Assembly: GCA_030062745.1 (NCBI GenBank)
Contig: CP099849.1
Span: 18,336,144 to 18,400,143, forward strand
Source of the DNA: Capitulum mitella
Taxonomy: Eukaryota; Arthropoda; Thecostraca; Pollicipedomorpha; Pollicipedidae
Reading direction: 5' to 3'
DNA: 64,000 bases
The position numbers were made by a program, and so were the translations under genes. Under the pieces are notes generated by a model that made no database searches, was not told the origin of the DNA, and worked only from the letters and a program-made list of their open reading frames with translations. The first letter of the stretch is position 1. Every line of letters starts with the position of its first letter. Shown here piece by piece: positions 58,107-64,000 of the stretch.

Positions 58107-58240
58107 CGTTTTGTTCCTCGGCCAGAGGAGGAGGTCATAGTTCAGGAGAAATACGTCCCGTATCGGCGAGTCGGGAGCTAATAGCAAGCCTTCCATCACC
58201 CTGTCATAATCTATCCTCCCACTGTTGATTGCGTTTCGAA
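58107..58240 (-). CDS. weak candidate exon or remnant, RasGEF N-terminal-like
   Basis: The minus-strand frame ends DYDRVMEGLLLAPDSPIRDV then FLLNYDLLLWP and stops soon after. The pattern of LL, D, then FLL.Y faintly recalls the REM (RasGEF N-terminal) motif. CAACAG near 58222 could be an acceptor, but no donor is seen. The upstream part of this 251-codon frame is minisatellite, so only this end is of interest. Confidence 0.2.
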
Positions 58241-58691
58241 CCATAATAACCCCACATCGGGCCGATACGTCAGGAACAAAGAAAAAACTCCTGTAAGCCG
58301 GCGTGCAACGAGCTCCACTGCAACTTGTCTGCTGAAACCGGTTCCAGATCCAGTTTTCGCCATCCTTCCTAGAGGTCGTTCGAGCACCTGTCAGGGGCCG
58401 GATCTGTGCTTTCCCGGTCCTCGGCGACTCACGCACACCGGACGCGCCGCCAGTCGGCGACCTAATCCGCGCTTGTTTTGCCGGCGCGTGCGTGTCCTTG
58501 AGGGGAACCCGCGGCGCACCCTCCCCTGCTGTCGGCAGCCGGCGGCCGGCCCGCTCCCCCGCCGGCGCTCCGGCCCGTGGCGGCCGAGGCGGCGGCAGGT
58601 GTGGGGCGGGCACGCGACGCCGGCAGTAGACGGCCACCTGCCGGAGCCGCCCCCTCCGCCGGCCGGCCGAGTGGAACGGCCGCTGCCCGGC
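58241..58691. promoter_or_regulatory. approach to the minisatellite and GC-rich island
   Basis: Balanced to 58.43 kb, then CpG-dense. Frames enter the minisatellite from here. Confidence 0.35.
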
Positions 58692-59450
58692 CGCAGACCG
58701 GCCCGGGGAACCACACGTGCACCCAGCCGCGGACCGGTCCGGGGAACCGCACGTCCACCCGGCGCACACCAGCCCGGGGAACCACACGTCTACCCGGCGC
58801 ACACCAGCCCGGGGAGCCATACGTCCATGGTGCAGACCAGCCTGGGGAACCACACGTCTACCCGGCGCACACCGGCCGGGGGAGCCACACGTCCATGGCG
58901 CACACCGGCCCGGGGAACCACACGTCTACCCGGCGCACACCGGCCCGGGGAGCCATACGTCCATGGTGCAGACCAGCCTGGGGAACCACACGTCTACCCG
59001 GCGCACACCGGCCGGGGGAGCCACACGTCCATGGCGCACACCGGCCCGGGGAACCACACGTCCACCCGGTGCACACCAGCCCGGGGAACCACACGCCCAC
59101 CCGGCGCACACCGGCCGGGGGAGCCACACGTCCATGTCGCAGACCGGCCCGGGGAACCGCACGTCCACCCGGTGCACACCGGCCCGGGGAACCACACGTC
59201 CACCCGGTGCACACCAGCCCGGGGAACCACACGCCCACCCGGCGCACACCGGCCGGGGAGCCACACGTCCATGTCGCAGACCGGCCCGGGGAACCACACG
59301 TGCACCCAGCCTCAGACCGGCCCGGGGAACCGCACGTCCACCCGGCGCACACCGGCCGGGGAGCCATACGTCTACCGGCGCACACCGGCCGGGGGAGCCA
59401 TACGTCCATGTCGCAGACCGGCCCGGGGAACCGCACGTCCACCTGGCGCG
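58692..59450. repeat. 33/35-bp two-variant minisatellite, about 22 units
   Basis: Units of type A (35 bp, ending CACACGTCCACCCGG) and type B (33 bp, ending CACACGTCCATGG) share the core GCACACCGGCCCGGGGA and alternate. A four-unit higher-order block (A with CAGACCAGCCTGG, B, A, B; 136 bp) begins near 58842 and repeats near 58978. Because 33+35 is not a multiple of three, all three plus frames (362, 305 and 286 codons) and the minus frames stay open, so none is taken as a gene. Confidence 0.9.
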
Positions 59451-61180
59451 ACGGGGCACCGGAGAGACGTGTTCGGGATGGGCATATGTTCTGACGGCTG
59501 CTGTGTCGCAACGGCTATGTGCAGTTATTGCCCTACGGTGCCGGATGTGGTTGCGATGTGATTTGCTTACACGATAAGGGCCCCTTAGGCATCAGGAGGC
59601 GTTGGAGGAACCGAAGTTTTTCAGCCTTTCGTGATTAACGTTTTCTAGAGAAAGTTGCGGGCGGTCATCACGAACGGCCGCACATCCATGTGGTAGACAA
59701 GTGGCAGTAAGATATTATACGGTGTGTTAGGACAGACTTTGGAGGGTTGCACTAACATCGATAATCGTCATGCTTTTCGCGCGTCGACGAACAGTGAGCA
59801 GGACTCAATGTCTCGTATTCAGCGTCAGCAAACTGGCCCTCTTGTTGTCACAGTCTGGGTACCGGCCCGGCGGCCGGCGGAGGGTCAGGTCAGCGTCGGG
59901 CACTGAGCACTCACCGTCCACTCCGCTTCGGCTGTGGCGAGAGGCTCTCTCGGCTGATCGGGGACCGAGCGCGGCCCAGTCTTGGGCGCCGTCCGGGCCG
60001 CCGCCGCGCGCAGTCGGCGCCGTCGGCCGGCTAACGGAGCCTGCGATCCGGGCAAAAAGCCTGCTGCACGCCGCCGGCGGCAGCGTCGATCAGTATGCAG
60101 GGCGGCGGCCGCGGCCGCGGCCGGAGTCTTCACGCGCCACCGTGACCTGGGCCGCGGCGGCCGTCGCCGCCGCCACTCCGAACGGCCCGCCGCCGCACCG
60201 CTTTCATTTCCGGCCGGCCAATGAGTCTGACCGGCTGAAGGGTATCGGCTGGACGGAAGTGTCGCGTCACGCCGGACCGGCGCGGCGCCGGCGCCGGCTC
60301 TCCGCTCCAGCGGGGCGGCAGGGGTCGCAGGCTGACCGCGGACCCACGAGCCGGAGCTGGAGCTGCAGAGGCTGCCGCTGAGGGAGGGGCGGCGGCGTCG
60401 CCACCCACCCGCAGACTCCGAGCGGAGCTGTGAACGATCGGACGGGACTGACCGCTGGCACGTTGGGCCTGGAGACGGTCAGACCGTGTGGGCCCAGTGG
60501 CGCACGAGCTGAACCTGGGGCCGAAGATCGCCGGATGAGGCTGACCGTGCGAGCACGCAGTCGCATTCCAAGACGCCCGAGTATGCCGGCAGTATTGCTG
60601 TCGTGCATGAAGGGCATACAACCGTTATGCAACGCTGGGATCGGGGCTGGTTTTTACGACAGTAGCAAAACTTGAGTTGCGTCAAAGGGAAATGAACTCG
60701 AAGCAAGGAATTCTGGTTATTACGGATCAATGTTTGATGGATGTTGCGTGGTGCTCATCATACATGTTGAGTGGGGCCTCTGACATGTTTTGTCTTTTGG
60801 TAAAGCAACCGGTTCTTGTAACACGACAACTTTGTGCTTGGGACAAAGAACCAGCCCAATGAACAGTGACATTGTAGGTCGCGGAAGACAGATTGGACAT
60901 GATGAAGAATGTTTTTAGCTCTAGTACTCGAGACTAAAGTGCACCTTTTGATAACACGGTTATGGCTTAATTCATCTGAAATATCGTTTGCACTTTTTGG
61001 TATCTCAAAGTACCCCTTGTTACTATTCTCCGGAGATGACGCAAAGGGTGCATCCAATGAATATTTGTGTAAACAACAGCACCGCCACTTGCGAAAGGCG
61101 GTGCACGCATTCTGAGTTTGTCCATGAGGAATGCGCCTGCCGTCATCTGAACAGCACCTTGGCGTACAGATGCGGGACGG
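59451..61180. other. spacers with one island (59.86-60.45 kb), no gene recognised
   Basis: The island has CpG-dense runs (GGCCGCGGCCGCGGCCGG near 60105). The balanced parts contain only short frames. Confidence 0.38.
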
Positions 61181-61960
61181 GGTCCGTTCGACGGCGGTCG
61201 TCGCCCGTTTTTGCCGGCCGGTGGTTTTGCCCGGTGGCTGACGTGACCCGGCCGGGCGGCGGTTTTACCGTCACGCCCTCAGTCGTTGACCCGCCAGCAG
61301 AAGTTCCGTTTTTACGGCGCGCGGCGGCCGAGCGCAATTACTCGACCGTGCCCTTCTTCTGCCGCCGCTTCCTCCGTCTGTCCCTCCTGCCCGTGCTTCC
61401 GTTTCCCACTCTCTCTCTCCCTCTTTGTCGTTGTCTTTTTGCTGATGGGCTTCATCATCGTCGCCGCGCGCCAGGCCGCGTGACCGGCTCCTCCGACGTG
61501 ACGTAAGCGCCGGCCGGGAGCCGGCCGCGCGGATGTCGCCACGGCGCCGCATTGTGTCCGGCGTACGCACGCTGGAGCGTGGCGGCCCGATGGCCGGCCG
61601 GCGGCCGAGGCCCGGCCGCGCGGCTCGCGCGCCGTGAGCGTCGCGAATCGCTCGATTGTCGTCGGCGGCGCTGTTGGGCAACGGCTTTCCCAACCGTCGT
61701 CGGCGTCGTCCCGGGTCTGGCGAGACTCCCGCGGCCCGGCTGCCGCCGGACCGGCCCGGCTTACCGGTCACAGCGTCACCGCCGGCCCGACGTCCCGGGA
61801 CGTGGCGGTGACCCTGACTAGGTCACCTGGCGACGCCGCGGGGAGTCGGCTGACGACGTCGGCTGGTGACGTCACGGTGGCCCCGCTGAGGGCATCGGCT
61901 GGTGATGTCATGACGACCGCCTCGACAGACCTGTCTGATAGCATTATGGCGATCTATCAG
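61181..61960. promoter_or_regulatory. GC-rich island with CT-rich stretch and CRE
   Basis: A pyrimidine-rich run lies at about 61345-61445 and a full CRE (TGACGTCA) at 61867-61874. Frames on both strands are composition effects. Confidence 0.4.
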
Positions 61961-62229
61961 GGAGCACGATGTAACCGTAATGTGTCCGGCCTCATTGAAT
62001 TGACCTCTGGCACTCAGTCCCTCATGAGAACGCTGTACGCGATAGTGGGATTAAGTAGCTGCGCGACCGACTTCTCATAATGCCCGCCTTCTGGGCTGAA
62101 GGTCAGTCTAATTATGATGACTTACTTACGCTGATTCCGTCTTCAGATCCCTAACAATGAACCTTAGTTAAGGCTTGGATAGTTAAGCTCCGTCGTGAAG
62201 ATCGGATGATAAAACGACCAGCCGTCGGA
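61961..62229. other. no gene recognised
   Basis: Balanced spacer leading into the 75-bp repeat. Confidence 0.4.
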
Positions 62230-62800
62230 CCGGGGTCACCTCGGGAAGGCAACTGTGGCTGTCTCGTCTCCGACACGAACTGGACGGGAAACGGTCATCT
62301 GACCAGCTCACCGCAGTGAGAGGATCCATGACCATGTCACTCTGGTACACTGACCGGACTGTAAACGGTCACCTGACCGGGCCACCAAACTGAGAGGAGC
62401 TGTGAACGTCACTGCCAGACACTAGCTGGACAAGTTCAAATAAAGTTCATCTGACCGGGTCACCACAGTAAGAGGATCCATGATTACGTTCTTCCTGTGT
62501 GCTGACCGGACTGTGAGCGGTCTCCTGACCGAGGCGCCAAAGTAAGCGGATCTGTGACCGTCACTGCCGGACACTTACTTGACGGCGAAAGATCATCAGA
62601 CCAGGTCACCACAGTGAGAAGGTGCGTGATCACGCCACTCTGGTGCACGAACCTGGCGGCGAGCGGTCATTTGACTGACCTGGACCACGGCGAGAGGACG
62701 GACAGTCATCTCCAACTACTGGACATGACCGGGTCACCACAGTGAGAGGATCCGTGACCACGTCACTCCGGTCCACTGATCGGACGGCGCGCGGTCGGCG
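62230..62800. repeat. degenerate minisatellite of about 75 bp, 7 units
   Basis: GGTCACCACAGTGAGAGGAT-like anchors occur near 62307, 62381, 62461, 62530, 62606, 62682 and 62734, alternating with GTGACCGTCACTGCCGGACAC- and ACTGACCGGACTGT-like words. Divergence between units is high, so the array is old. Confidence 0.75.
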
Positions 62801-64000
62801 TCACCTCCGGATGCCGGGTTTGCCGCTCGTGATGAGACATCGCCCGGATGACCGCTGTCGGAGCAGCAACCTTCATTACCCGGACGGCCCCGCGAACGCC
62901 TAATTAAGGCCAGACACGAACTTGCTTCCGTGAGGTCAACGTACAGGCAGCATCAACTGAACCGTGAACGGCAGCTTTGTCCCATCGGGGCGTTGTGCTT
63001 AAATGACGTTTATTAAAATGACGCCGTTGGCGGTTTCTACTGTGACGCTATGGATGGTTTGCATACCAGCCCTCAAATTTATCGTGAGAAGCTGTCATCA
63101 TTTACCTTACCAACAGGTGCGCCTTCACGTTGTTGATTTTTACAGAAATGCTGCTTCCTTTGGTTTCTTGAAATCATGCAATTGCTTTTTATATTCTAAA
63201 GCTGTTTAATGTTTGGTTTCTTTCGAGCATCCTAGTAACTTCAAAACTAGATGTACCGTATCACTGAACTGCACATCACAGCTTCATAACTATACTAGCG
63301 TTTGGTGCCAGCCGCCTGGACAAAATTCCCTAACTTGCTTACAGTCCGCTTGCTTCTTGTTTTACTCTCGATTCTGCTCCAGACCCGAGGCCGTGGCCAT
63401 TCTGTAGCGAATCACAATGCTTGTCATTTCTGCCGCGGCACGGTATCGCGCAGCCGCAGATGAAATTCCTCGCTGCAGTGAGCGTGCGGCTGGGTACGTT
63501 GTCTCCGGCCCACTCCGCCAGAACCGGCCGGAACAATGGTGTTCCAGCGCTGTTTTCCGAGAGCGTGCGCCCGAACGCGCCGCCCAATCCACTCCAATTC
63601 GGCCTGCCCTCTGCTGTGTTGGCCGCCTGTTTGCCGCCGGCGCCGCTTGATTCGATGGCCCATCGAGTCTGGCGGGCCGGCTGCAGCGCTGCAGGCCAGC
63701 GAGCCCTGCTCCACATGTTTGTCACCGGGGGAGGGAGGTCAAGGTCGGCTGCAGGCGGGCGTCTGCCGCCTCCCGCCGTCTCCTCGTCGCGCTGCGGCGC
63801 CGCCGTCTCCATTGGCGGACGCCCGTTTTAAACGGCGCCATGATCGTTCATCTTGTTAGAGGAGAATCCATCTCACTTGTCAGCTGACGTCGGCGAGGAG
63901 AGGACCGTCCTCCCCCTGTGTGCATCCAGTTAACCGGCGCATTGGCGCCAATCTGCAGAAGCCCGGGAGAGGCCACCCGCGGCCATTGAACTCTTTGTGG
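62801..64000. other. spacer and last island (63.4-63.85 kb), no gene recognised
   Basis: CCTAATTAAGG at about 62901. A/T-rich to 63.4 kb, then CpG-dense. A minus-strand ATG at 63812 with TTTAAAA about 17 bases upstream opens METAAPQRDEET, but the donor after it is poor. Confidence 0.35.

Noticed and set aside
58473..59577. Three overlapping plus-strand frames of 362, 305 and 286 codons, rich in His, Thr, Pro and Gly
   Set aside because: They are the same 33/35-bp minisatellite read in three frames. Minus frames are open as well, and there is no coding bias towards one frame.
63690..63840. Minus-strand METAAPQRDEET first-exon candidate with TTTAAAA upstream
   Set aside because: Poor context at the ATG, weak donor and GC-rich composition. 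It cannot be told from chance.
1..64000. tRNA, rRNA, snRNA genes and CRISPR-like arrays
   Set aside because: No B-box-like GGTTCGANTCC with a matching cloverleaf, no rRNA-like stretches, and no regular repeat-spacer structure were found by eye.

Overview
Eukaryotic nuclear DNA, almost certainly from an arthropod. The clearest host coding sequence is one exon (bases 639-824, minus strand) for the first half of a BTB/POZ domain of the arthropod Tramtrack/Lola/Broad type. The CCGGCC-rich islands that fill most of the window suggest a non-insect arthropod, perhaps a barnacle-like crustacean; that part is a guess. There are no operons and no recognisable rRNA or tRNA genes. Most long open frames are by-products of GC-rich or repeated sequence.

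Layout. 1-2.4 kb: the BTB exon, the start of its downstream intron (the gene continues off the left edge) and a poly-T tract that looks like an assembly or polymerase problem. 2.4-15.1 kb: a nest of mobile DNA. A decayed Ty3/gypsy retrotransposon (gag about 6.5-7.3 kb, pol remnants 12.1-13.4 kb) was split inside its protease by a 4.8-kb foldback-like DNA transposon (7295-12097). That element has long inverted ends built of about 330-bp subrepeats and a near-perfect 10-bp target duplication. Its core carries an intronless fragment of adenosine kinase (10198-10668). Two inverted copies of a 1.2-kb TTAA-flanked MITE (4203-5417 and 13925-15088) flank the nest, and a third relative lies at 28.66-29.5 kb.

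15.7-64 kb: the character changes abruptly. About 30 GC-rich, CpG-dense islands alternate every 1-2 kb with ordinary sequence. Many hold minisatellites (24-75 bp units) and TAATT-type motifs. A few short ATG-started frames end at consensus splice donors; the best is 16297-16463. At 45017/45018 a branchpoint, polypyrimidine tract, CAG and GTAAGT are fused directly, which is the signature of a recursive splice site. My working model is a plus-strand gene beginning near 16 kb or 45 kb with a very long intron, next to a minus-strand BTB gene whose upstream region faces it. No complete host gene is contained in the window.

Most interesting: the gene-fragment-carrying foldback element, the recursive splice site, the MITE family rich in AGGTCA half-sites, and a two-length (33/35 bp) minisatellite with higher-order repeats at 58.69-59.45 kb.
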